Assembly (NCBI GenBank): GCA_018898235.1
Contig: JAHIJU010000497.1
Span: forward strand, 1 to 8,857
Length of the DNA: 8,857 bases
Source: Actinomycetota bacterium
Lineage (GTDB): Bacteria; Actinomycetota; Actinomycetes; Actinomycetales; Cellulomonadaceae
Reading direction: 5' to 3'
Part shown: one piece after another, positions 1 to 5,936 of the stretch
How positions within the stretch are numbered: the first letter of the stretch is position 1
Layout of the letters: each line of letters opens with the position of its first letter
Notes under the pieces: generated by a model
What the model was told of the DNA's origin: nothing
Database searches by the model: none
Seen by the model: only the letters and a program-made list of their open reading frames with translations
Translations under genes and position numbers: made by a program

Positions 1-945
1 CAGGTCGACGATGAAGTTCGCCGCGAGCACGCTGATGGTGATCATGAGGAAGAGCGCCTGCATGAGCGGGTAGTCCTGGTTGACCACCGCGTTGTAGAGC
101 AGGTAGCCGACGCCCGGGTAGTGGAAGACCTGCTCGACGAGGAGCGATCCGCCGACCACCCCGCCGAGGGCGAGGCCGAAGCCGGTGAGGTTGGGCAGGA
201 TCGCGTTGCGGGCGGCGTACCGGATGGCCACGGTGCGGCTGCGCAGACCGTTGGCCTCGGCGAACGTCACGTAGTCCTCACCCAGGGTGTTGATCATGGT
301 GTTGCGCATCCCGAGGATCCAGCCGCCGAGCGAGGTGATCAGGATCGTGAGCGCCGGGAGCACCGCATGGGAGAGCACATCGGACAGGAACGCGCCGTTC
401 ATCCCCGGGGTGGTGCGCGCGCCGTAGGCCCCCGAGGTGGGGAACCAACGCAGCTGGTAGCCGAGGAAGAAGAGCAGCAGCAGCCCGGTCCAGAAGTACG
501 GGAACGATGACAGGAACGAGCCGGACAGCGTCGGCAGGCTGTCCAGCCAGGTGCCGCGCTTCCAGGCCGCGCCGATGCCGATGAGCGTTCCGAGCACGAA
601 CGCGACGACCGTCACGATGCCGACCAGCACCACGGTGTACGGCAGCGCATGGGCGACCAGCTCGGAGACCGGTTGCGGGAAGAACGTGTAGGAGACCCCG
701 AAGTCGAACCGTCGGATCGAGTCCAGGTAGGACAGGTACTGGTGCCACAGCCCTCCGCCCGGCACGCCGAGCTGGGCCTCGATCGCCGCCCGGGTGGCCG
801 GTGAGACCGTGCCGTTGCGGGACAGCTTGGCGATGGCGGCGTCGGCCGGCGAACCGGGCATCATCCGCGGCAGCAGGAAGTTCACCGTGATCGCGGCCCA
901 CGCGGTGAGCAGCAGGAGGCCGATCTTGCTCAGGACGTACCGCAC
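1..945 (-). CDS. DppB/OppB-type ABC transporter permease, partial (C-terminal end off window)
   Basis: Inner-membrane subunit of a family 5 (peptide/nickel/oligosaccharide type) ABC importer; it would form the membrane pore with a second permease. The 315 visible codons start at a GTG (945-943) preceded by GAAGG (953-957) at 7-base spacing. The start MRYVLSKIGLLLL runs into a first membrane helix (about residues 8-28) and then LPRMMPGSPAD, the usual DppB N-terminus. Several further hydrophobic segments follow. The cytoplasmic EAA loop that docks on the ATPase is visible as EDYVTFAEANGLRS followed by ARNAILPNL, and then EQVFHYPGVG, a typical DppB signature. The frame is still open at position 1, so only a short C-terminal tail should be missing. 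It lies 82 bases downstream of the binding-protein gene and is probably cotranscribed with it. Family assignment is firm; the substrate is inferred from context. Confidence 0.93.
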   Translation of the reverse strand, partial: MRYVLSKIGLLLLTAWAAITVNFLLPRMMPGSPADAAIAKLSRNGTVSPATRAAIEAQLGVPGGGLWHQYLSYLDSIRRFDFGVSYTFFPQPVSELVAHALPYTVVLVGIVTVVAFVLGTLIGIGAAWKRGTWLDSLPTLSGSFLSSFPYFWTGLLLLFFLGYQLRWFPTSGAYGARTTPGMNGAFLSDVLSHAVLPALTILITSLGGWILGMRNTMINTLGEDYVTFAEANGLRSRTVAIRYAARNAILPNLTGFGLALGGVVGGSLLVEQVFHYPGVGYLLYNAVVNQDYPLMQALFLMITISVLAANFIVDL

Positions 946-962
946 GGGAGCACCTTCGACTC

Positions 963-986
963 GGGGTGGGGTGGGGTGGCCCGGGG
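963..986 (+). other. G-quadruplex-type motif between the binding-protein and permease genes
   Basis: Four runs of four G on the plus strand, with spacers of 1, 1 and 6 bases (963-966, 968-971, 973-976, 983-986). This is the template strand of the transporter operon, and the last run lies inside the adjacent hairpin arm. The pattern is directly visible; whether it folds or acts is unknown, and G runs are frequent in DNA this GC-rich. Confidence 0.4.
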
Positions 987-1019
987 CAGGACGGCGGGTG
1001 GTGCCGCCTGCCCCGGGCC
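978..1019 (-). promoter_or_regulatory. Strong intercistronic hairpin after the binding-protein gene
   Basis: A perfect 13-bp inverted repeat (GGCCCGGGGCAGG at 978-990, its complement at 1007-1019) continues inward past a bulged A (991) into four more pairs (992-995 with 1003-1006), leaving a 7-base loop. In the transcript it begins 8 bases after the stop codon of the binding-protein gene and ends 32 bases before the permease start. No U run follows on the minus strand (the sequence after it is C-rich), so a simple full terminator is less likely. Hairpins in this place in importer operons are known to stabilise the upstream message or partly stop transcription, giving more binding protein than permease; that role here is inferred. 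Confidence 0.7.
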
Positions 1020-1027
1020 GTGCGCAG

Positions 1028-2683
1028 TCAGCTGACCGCGGTGATGGTGGTCAGGATGAGCAGCGGGTTGGCTCCCCACGTCGCCGGCGTCGCGTACGGG
1101 TGGTCCGCGCTCGGCCAGTTGGTGAAGTGGGCGTCGGAGAACAGGCCCCACAGGCCGCCGTAGAACAGCGGCACCACGGGCAGGTCGGCCGTCATGGTCT
1201 GCTGCAGCTGGTAGCCGATCTTCTTCTGGGCGTTCTCGTCGACCGTGACCTTGAGCTCGGCGAGCGCGGCATCGGCCGCGGGCGAGGAGTAGCGCTCGAA
1301 GTTGGCCGAGGCCGTCTGGCCGACCGGGACGACGAACTCCGAGCTCATCAGCTGGTTGAAGTCGTTGTACAGCGACCCGGTGCCGCCGAACGACCCCATC
1401 GCCAGGTCGAAGTCACCCTGGGCGCGGGCCTGCTCGAACGCCGCCTGCTGCGGCTGGTCGACCGTGACCGCCATCCCGATGGCCTCGAGCTGACGCTGCA
1501 CCTCCTGCACACCGCGCAGCCAGTCGTTCCAGCCGTTGACCGTGGAGATGGTCACGGCGAACTGCGTGCCGCTGGCATCGACGAGCTTGCCGGAGCCGTC
1601 CTTCGTGTAGCCGGCCTTGGCGAACGCCGCGAGTGCCGCGGTGGTGTCCTGGTCGACCTCGCCGCCCTTGGCCAGCGACGGGTCGAGCCAGTCCTTCTGG
1701 TTGGGCAGCAGCAGACCGGACGTGCCGGCGGGGTCGACGTAGCTCTCCTCGGCGACATCGGCGATCTTGGTCCGGTCGAGGGCGAGCGACAGGCCCTGGC
1801 GGAAGTTGACGTCGTTGTACGGCGCCTTCGTCAGGTTGGGCAGCAACGCGATCGTGCCGCCCGGCGGGAACCAGTAGCTGTTGCCCGCGGCAGCCTTCAC
1901 CCAGGTGTTCTGGACGTCGGACATGTAGGCGTAGGCCCAGTCGTAGCCCTTGTTCACCACGTCGAGCTGGGTGTTGGAGGCGGGCAGGATGACCTCGCTC
2001 GCCGCGACCTTGTCGGCCTGCCAGTAGCCGGCGTACTTGGTGATCGTGTACTGGTTCTCGTTGAAGTCGCCGAGCTGGTACGGGCCGGTGCCGACGGGGT
2101 TCTCGTCGGTGTAGGTCACCGGGTCCTTCACGGAGGACCACAGGTGCTCGGGCACGATCGGCACGTTGAGCACGATGGAGACCGCGGGCACGTTCTTCGA
2201 GGACAGGTGGAACGTGACCGTCGAGCCGTCGACGTCGACGGAGGCCAGGTTCTGCCAGGCGCCGGTGGTGTCCAGCGCCGGGGTGTCCTTGATGAGCTGG
2301 TAGGTGAACGCCACGTCCTTGGCGGAGAAGTCCTGCCCGTCCTGCCACTTCACGCCGTCACGCAGGGTGACCACGATCGTGCTCGGGTCCGGCTGGGTGT
2401 ACGCGGTGCCCAGGAACGGCACGAGGGTGCCGTCGAGGGTGTTCGGCACGAACAGCGGTTCGTAGATCACGTTCGCGGTGGTCCGCTTGCTCGCCGAGAA
2501 GGGGTTGAAGTTCCTGGTGAAGGTGGGCGATCCGTTGTCCATCGCCGCCAGCAGCGTGGTGCCGCCGCCCGTCGCCGTCCCGCCCGCGGAACCGGTGCAC
2601 CCGGTCGCGAGGAGGGCGACGGTGACTCCTGCCCCGACGGCGAGAGCCAGGCGCCTGCGCGTCCGCCTCGTGTGAAGTGTCAT
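1028..2683 (-). CDS. ABC transporter substrate-binding lipoprotein, family 5 (SBP_bac_5)
   Basis: Extracellular receptor that captures the solute and delivers it to the permease encoded next. It is 551 residues, normal for the family. The N-terminus is a lipoprotein signal: basic TRRTRRR, a hydrophobic stretch, then LLATGC with the lipidated Cys at residue 29; the TRRR-hydrophobic pattern could also allow Tat export. Family features include NVIYEPLF, the LRDGVKWQDGQDFSAKDVAFTY block near residue 120, NPVGTGPYQL, and NFRQGLSLALDRTKIADV, the region lining the ligand site. The ATG at 2683 is chosen because AAGGAG (2694-2699) lies 10 bases upstream; an in-frame start at 2716 would put this site inside the gene and add a basic tail before the signal peptide. 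A LacI regulator next door and the GGT-rich segment before the NLTKAP stretch recall cellobiose/oligosaccharide binders of this family rather than peptide binders, but the ligand is an inference. Confidence 0.93.
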   Translation of the reverse strand: MTLHTRRTRRRLALAVGAGVTVALLATGCTGSAGGTATGGGTTLLAAMDNGSPTFTRNFNPFSASKRTTANVIYEPLFVPNTLDGTLVPFLGTAYTQPDPSTIVVTLRDGVKWQDGQDFSAKDVAFTYQLIKDTPALDTTGAWQNLASVDVDGSTVTFHLSSKNVPAVSIVLNVPIVPEHLWSSVKDPVTYTDENPVGTGPYQLGDFNENQYTITKYAGYWQADKVAASEVILPASNTQLDVVNKGYDWAYAYMSDVQNTWVKAAAGNSYWFPPGGTIALLPNLTKAPYNDVNFRQGLSLALDRTKIADVAEESYVDPAGTSGLLLPNQKDWLDPSLAKGGEVDQDTTAALAAFAKAGYTKDGSGKLVDASGTQFAVTISTVNGWNDWLRGVQEVQRQLEAIGMAVTVDQPQQAAFEQARAQGDFDLAMGSFGGTGSLYNDFNQLMSSEFVVPVGQTASANFERYSSPAADAALAELKVTVDENAQKKIGYQLQQTMTADLPVVPLFYGGLWGLFSDAHFTNWPSADHPYATPATWGANPLLILTTITAVS

Positions 2684-2773
2684 GACCACAGAACTCCTTC
2701 GTGTCGTCTTCGTCACGTGGCTGCCGCTGTCGCGGTGCCCTGCTTCGGGCAGTCATCGCCCGGTGCTGGCGCC

Positions 2774-2791
2774 AATGTATGCGCATACATT
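2774..2791. promoter_or_regulatory. Probable LacI-family operator, perfect 18-bp palindrome
   Basis: AATGTATGCGCATACATT reads the same on both strands, with the central CG step typical of LacI/PurR-family operators, where the hinge helices bend the DNA. It is a distinctly AT-rich island in very GC-rich surroundings and lies between a lacI-type gene and its likely target. It overlaps the proposed -10 of the binding-protein promoter, as expected for repression by blocking RNA polymerase. The palindrome is seen directly; binding by the adjacent regulator is inferred. Confidence 0.85.
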
Positions 2792-2802
2792 CCGCACCGC
2801 AA
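2774..2802 (-). promoter_or_regulatory. Candidate promoter of the binding-protein/permease operon
   Basis: On the minus strand TTGCGG (2802-2797) and TACATT (2779-2774) are separated by exactly 17 bases; they match the housekeeping consensus at 3 and 4 of 6 positions. The -10 is the end of the operator palindrome. Transcription would start near 2767, giving an untranslated leader of about 84 bases before the ATG at 2683. Plausible but not unique, since actinomycete promoters are poorly conserved. Confidence 0.5.
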
Positions 2803-2813
2803 CCCAGCCGATC

Positions 2814-2986
2814 CCCCGCCCCACTCCCGTCCTCGTCCCCTCCCCACTCGCGCTCCCGTCCCCTCCCCACTCGCGCTCCCCCCTCCCCTCCCCACTCGCG
2901 CGATTCCGCGGCAGGGCAGGGTGGCGCCCTGCTCCGGCCCGGAATCGCGGGAGTGGGGCGGACGCGGGAGTGGGAGTGGGGCGGGG
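2814..2986. repeat. Nested inverted-repeat element downstream of lacI
   Basis: The outer arms are a perfect 15-bp pair (CCCCGCCCCACTCCC at 2814-2828, complement at 2972-2986). The inner arms are 19 bp with one mismatch (2890-2908 against 2940-2958; the mismatch is at 2898/2950), and a 7-bp stem (2911-2917 with 2926-2932) sits inside them. The element fills most of the 319-base gap between the lacI stop and the binding-protein start. In the lacI transcript the inner part would make a long stable hairpin and could act as its terminator, although no U tract follows. It could instead be a dispersed REP-like palindrome; this needs a genome-wide comparison. Confidence 0.7.
2837..2902. repeat. Short tandem repeat, three copies of a 17-base core
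   Basis: The core CCCCTCCCCACTCGCGC begins at 2837, 2860 and 2885, followed by TCCCGT, TCCCCCCT and then GATTCCG; periods are 23 and 25 bases. A degenerate fourth unit (2819-2836) precedes it. The third copy runs directly into the left inner arm of the palindrome, so the tandem copies look like repeated duplication of one palindrome arm. No coding potential was seen in this stretch. Confidence 0.8.
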
Positions 2987-3002
2987 CGGGGCGGGGGCGG
3001 GG
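2978..3002 (+). other. Dense G-run tract (G-quadruplex motif) abutting the lacI stop codon
   Basis: Five consecutive runs of 4-5 G (2978-2981, 2983-2986, 2988-2991, 2993-2997, 2999-3002), separated by single C residues on the plus strand, end exactly next to the lacI stop codon (3003-3005). It partly overlaps the right outer arm of the nested palindrome. The corresponding lacI transcript end is C-rich. This pattern favours a quadruplex on the template strand; a role is not shown. Confidence 0.5.
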
Positions 3003-4097
3003 TCAGTGGCCGCAGCCGCAGGACTCGCGCAGGAGCACCTCGACCGCGAGCACCCTGGCCTCGGGCGGGTGCTCCGGATCTGCCATCCGCCGCCGCACCA
3101 GCTCGACGGCGGCCCGGCCCAGGTCGAGCATCGGCTGACGGACCGTCGTCAGCCGTGGCCGGGACAGGTCACCGGGCTCGATCCCGTCAAAACCGGTGAC
3201 GATGACGTCCTCGGGCACCCGGACCCCGGCATCCGGCAGCACGTCGAGCAGACCGAGAGCCATCTGGTCGTTCCCGCACACCACCGCCCGCGGCAGCGTC
3301 CCGGCGGCGAGCAACGCCCGGGCGACGTCCCGGCCGCCGGTGCGCGTGAACGCCCCGCGCGCCGTCGGGCCGCGTGGCGGCATCAGGCCCGCGGCCCGCA
3401 ACGCCGCACGGAACCCGGAGAACCGCGCCCGGTCGTCCGGCGAGGCCGCCGGTCCGGCGACGTAGGCCAGGTCGCGCACCTGGTGCACCGTGAGCAGGTG
3501 CTCGGTCAGGGCCTGCATCCCGCCGGCGTTGTCCGTGGTCACATGGCCGTAGTCGTCCCCGGCACGCGGCCCCGCCACCACCACCACCGGCAGCCGGCGC
3601 GCGAAGTGCATGAGCTGGTCGTCCGGGATCGTCGCCGACAACGTGACCAGTCCGTCCACCCGCCCGGCCAGGTCGTCGAACACCTGAGCCCCGCGCCGAC
3701 CGTTCGCGATCGCCACCGTCACTGCCGTCGCATGCCGCCACGCCTCGAGCTGGACCCCGCGCATCACCTCCGCGATGTACCGGTCGGCGGACGGCTCGAG
3801 CGGATGGGCCGGGTCCTGCCGCACCACGATGGGTTCGTCGGAGAAGCGCAGAGGCTCGATCTCGTCCATACCGTCGAAGTCCGGGAAGCACAGCCCGATG
3901 GCCCCCGACCGTCGGGCCGCCAACCCGCGCGCCGATCCGCTGGGCACGTACCCGAGCTCGCGGACGGCCCGCTGCACCGTCTCCTGGGTCGCCGCCGTGA
4001 CCTCCTGGGGCCGACGGAACACCCGGGACACCGTCGCGATCGACACCCCCGCGAGTGAGGCGACGTCGTAGACCGTCGGCGCCTTGGCCGCGTTCAC
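3003..4097 (-). CDS. LacI-family transcriptional regulator
   Basis: Sugar-responsive DNA-binding repressor, 364 residues. Residues 8-27 form the LacI helix-turn-helix (TVYDVASLAGVS, then IATVSRVF). The hinge with the intercalating Leu follows (SARGLAARRSG, Leu59), then a periplasmic-binding-protein-like effector domain: VDGLVTLSATIP, VVVVAGPRAG, HVTTDNAGG, AVVCGNDQMALGLLDVLPDAGVRVPEDVIVTGFDG and the closing LTTVRQP and LLRESC. The start is GTG at 4097 with GGGAG (4104-4108) 6 bases upstream. Odd points are an insertion of about 28 residues (roughly 76-104) after the first strand FPD, where most relatives go straight to a short SNPFY-like turn, and a Cys-rich tail CGCGH. The gene lies upstream of the transporter genes on the same strand, and the palindrome at 2774-2791 is its likely operator. 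The effector is unknown; an oligosaccharide is the best guess. Confidence 0.95.
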   Translation of the reverse strand: MNAAKAPTVYDVASLAGVSIATVSRVFRRPQEVTAATQETVQRAVRELGYVPSGSARGLAARRSGAIGLCFPDFDGMDEIEPLRFSDEPIVVRQDPAHPLEPSADRYIAEVMRGVQLEAWRHATAVTVAIANGRRGAQVFDDLAGRVDGLVTLSATIPDDQLMHFARRLPVVVVAGPRAGDDYGHVTTDNAGGMQALTEHLLTVHQVRDLAYVAGPAASPDDRARFSGFRAALRAAGLMPPRGPTARGAFTRTGGRDVARALLAAGTLPRAVVCGNDQMALGLLDVLPDAGVRVPEDVIVTGFDGIEPGDLSRPRLTTVRQPMLDLGRAAVELVRRRMADPEHPPEARVLAVEVLLRESCGCGH

Positions 4098-4121
4098 AGT
4101 CCGCTCCCACCCACCCGCGAG

Positions 4122-4127
4122 ATCCTA
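4122..4127 (-). promoter_or_regulatory. Candidate -10 element of the lacI-family gene
   Basis: TAGGAT on the minus strand is a common actinomycete -10 form and stands out in the 94-base GC-rich gap between the ClC gene and the regulator. It would start transcription about 18 bases ahead of the GTG at 4097. No good -35 was found (only GTCGGG at 18-base spacing), so support is weak. Confidence 0.35.
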
Positions 4128-4191
4128 CGGCTGACCCGCGCCCGGCCCGACGGGGAGAAGGTGGCGCTGCGCACACGAGCGCGGTGCGGCC

Positions 4192-5748
4192 TCAGCGACC
4201 GTCGCCGGGCAGGTCGTGCCGGAACAGCCGACGGACCGCCCGCACGGTGGCGCCACGCGCCCGCGCCGGATCGGGGTGCGTCACCTGCAGCTCGACATGG
4301 TCACCGGGCGACAGCACCCGGTCGGTCCCCGGCGTGTGGCGGAGGTCGCCGTGCCGCACCTGAGTCACCCGCACCCCGTCCGGAAGCGCCAGGTCGCCCG
4401 CCGCGATCCCGTCGGCCCGGCTGCCGCGCTCCACGGGCAGATCGAGCACCACCTGACCCGCCCGCACCGTCGACGGGTTCGCCGCCAGGAACCGTTCGAG
4501 CAGCTGGTCGTAGATCGGACGCCCGCGCAGCAGGTCCGCGGTGAGCAGGGCCAGCAGGGCGCACGCCGCGACGGGCAGCACGTGCACCACCCGTCCCGAC
4601 ATCTCCACCACGAGCAGGATCGCGGTGATCGGGGCCTGCAGGCTTGCCGCCAGCACCCCGGCCATCGCGCACAGCACCAACGCCGGCTGGTCGGATGCGG
4701 GCAGCCCGGCGTACCGGGCCCCGGTCGCCACCGCGGCCCCGGTGAGCGCACCGAGCGAGAGCAGCGGCATGAAGATCCCGCCGGGCGCGCCTGAGCCGAA
4801 GGACGTCCCGGTGAACACCAGCTTTCCGATCAGCAGCCCCATCAGCGTGACCAGCGGCACCGCACCCTGCTCCGCGATCCGGACCAGCCGGTCACCGCCG
4901 CCCAGCAGCATCGGCGCCGTGAGCCCGACCGGCAGCGCGATGAGCAGCGCGAGCACCGGGCGCAGCGGTGCGGGCATCCGCCCGTAGGCGCTCTGCAACC
5001 CCAGCAGCACGCGGTTGGCGCTCACGGCCACGACCCCGGCCGCGGGGCCGAGCACCAGCAGCCAGGGGTACTGGCCGAGCGGCAGGCTGGTGACCGCCCC
5101 GAAGTCGAGCACCGGGCGCAGCCCGAAGACCAGCGACGACACCACGTCCGCGCCGAGCGCCCCCGCCGCGGCGGCAAGCAGCACGAGCGGCGAGAACGAG
5201 CGATGCAGCTCCTCCAGCGCGAACACCATGCCGGACAGGGGTGCGTTGAATGCCGCCGAGAGCCCTGCGGCCGCACCTGCGGTCACCAGATGGTCGCGTT
5301 CGACGGCGGGGCTGCGCACGGCCGAGGCGACCACCTGCCCCGCACTGGCCCCGATCTGCACGCACGGCCCCTCCCGGCCGAGGGACAGACCGGCCAGCGC
5401 CCCGAGACCACCTCCCAGGAACCGCACCCCCAGCACCGGCCAGGTCGGCACCACCAGCCCGTCGACCAGGACCCCCTTGACCTGGGGGATGCCGCTGCCA
5501 CCCGCGGCCGGCACCCGGCGCACCGCCCAGGCGATGACCAGCCCCACCACCACGGCCGACGGCACCCACAGCAGCAGCAGAGCGGGCCGGGCCGCGATGT
5601 CCCGTTAGGCGGCCTCGGCCCGGACGGTCGCGAGCGCCAGCAGCGCCCGGTACCCCGCGACGAGCAGCCCACCGCCGAGGCCGACCAGCAGGGCGAGCCC
5701 GACGGTGCGCCAGACCACCAGGTCGCGACGCGACAGGCTCAACCGCAC
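4192..5748 (-). pseudogene. ClC-type chloride/proton antiporter gene interrupted by an in-frame TAA
   Basis: ClC membrane proteins move Cl- and, with both key glutamates, exchange it for protons. Read from GTG 5748 (GGGGA at 5756-5760, 7-base spacing) the gene has 518 codons plus a stop, normal for a ClC with a C-terminal TrkA-C-like domain. Codon 48 is TAA (5605-5607), in the same frame as everything downstream. Before it lie the start MRLSLSRRDLVVW and the first helix; after it come ARPALLLLW and the next helix. All core motifs survive in full-length numbering: GSGIP 84-88, GREGP 124-128 with the gating Glu126, the EE pair 179-180 (internal proton Glu), and GSGAPGGIFMP later. About the last 80 residues resemble TrkA-C (LPDGVRVTQVRHG, VLSPGDHVEL). 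The remaining open frame from GTG 5565 starts in mid-helix without a Shine-Dalgarno, so it is unlikely to be the native start. This is a nonsense mutation or a sequence error; read-through cannot be excluded. Confidence 0.85.
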
Positions 5749-5869
5749 GGCACCATCCCCACCGCACCCTCAGGGCGCCCCGCGCTGGTCCGCACCGGAT
5801 GCAGGGGTGGGCGACTGGTGCGCCGGGTGCCGTCGGCGACCCTACCCCCCGGGATTCTGGACGTGCCGC

Positions 5870-5897
5870 CCGCACAGCGCGGAGGGGCGCTGTGCGG
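5870..5897 (+). promoter_or_regulatory. Perfect 11-bp hairpin upstream of the aldo/keto reductase gene
   Basis: CCGCACAGCGC (5870-5880) and its exact complement (5887-5897) enclose a 6-base loop GGAGGG that itself resembles a Shine-Dalgarno sequence. It ends 35 bases before the reductase ATG, in the 184-base divergent gap (5749-5932) between the ClC and reductase genes. It could be an operator or a leader-RNA structure; a terminator is unlikely because no gene runs into it on the plus strand and no T run follows. Nothing else in the gap was recognised with confidence. Confidence 0.6.
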
Positions 5898-5936
5898 TGG
5901 ACCGCCGGGCCGCCGGGGCCCAGGATCAGGGCATGA
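5892..5936 (+). CDS. Possible 14-codon leader peptide overlapping the reductase start
   Basis: GTG 5892 lies 6 bases after GGAGG (5881-5885), reads MRWTAGPPGPRIRA and stops at TGA 5934-5936, which overlaps the reductase ATG (5933-5935) as ATGA. That arrangement is typical of translational coupling, and its ribosome site lies in the loop of the hairpin at 5870-5897. Such small frames arise by chance in GC-rich DNA and there is no homology support, so this is speculative. Confidence 0.2.
   Translation: MRWTAGPPGPRIRA

Noticed and set aside
2684..2716. Upstream start for the binding protein at 2716
   Set aside because: The ribosome site AAGGAG (2694-2699) would then be inside the coding sequence, and the extra 11 residues would precede a complete signal peptide.
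2837..2902. CRISPR-like array
   Set aside because: The repeats are three 17-base cores with gaps of 6-8 similar bases, so there are no unique spacers; it is a simple tandem repeat.
794..3199. Very long plus-strand open frame (about 800 codons) antisense to the binding-protein gene
   Set aside because: Its translation is low-complexity Arg/Gly/Val-rich text without family features; it arises because the real minus-strand gene has GC-rich third positions.
2682..4058. Plus-strand open frame of 458 codons opposite lacI
   Set aside because: It is antisense to a convincing LacI protein and crosses the repeat region; its residues are His/Arg/Pro-rich and resemble no family.
5565..5607. Reinitiation start at GTG 5565 as the true ClC start
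   Set aside because: It begins within a membrane helix, has only CTG repeats upstream instead of a ribosome site, and would drop the first helix that is plainly encoded upstream in the same frame.
5705..5932. Upstream start for the aldo/keto reductase at 5705
   Set aside because: The 76 extra residues look non-coding, overlap the divergent ClC start and run through the hairpin; ATG 5933 has its own AGGA.
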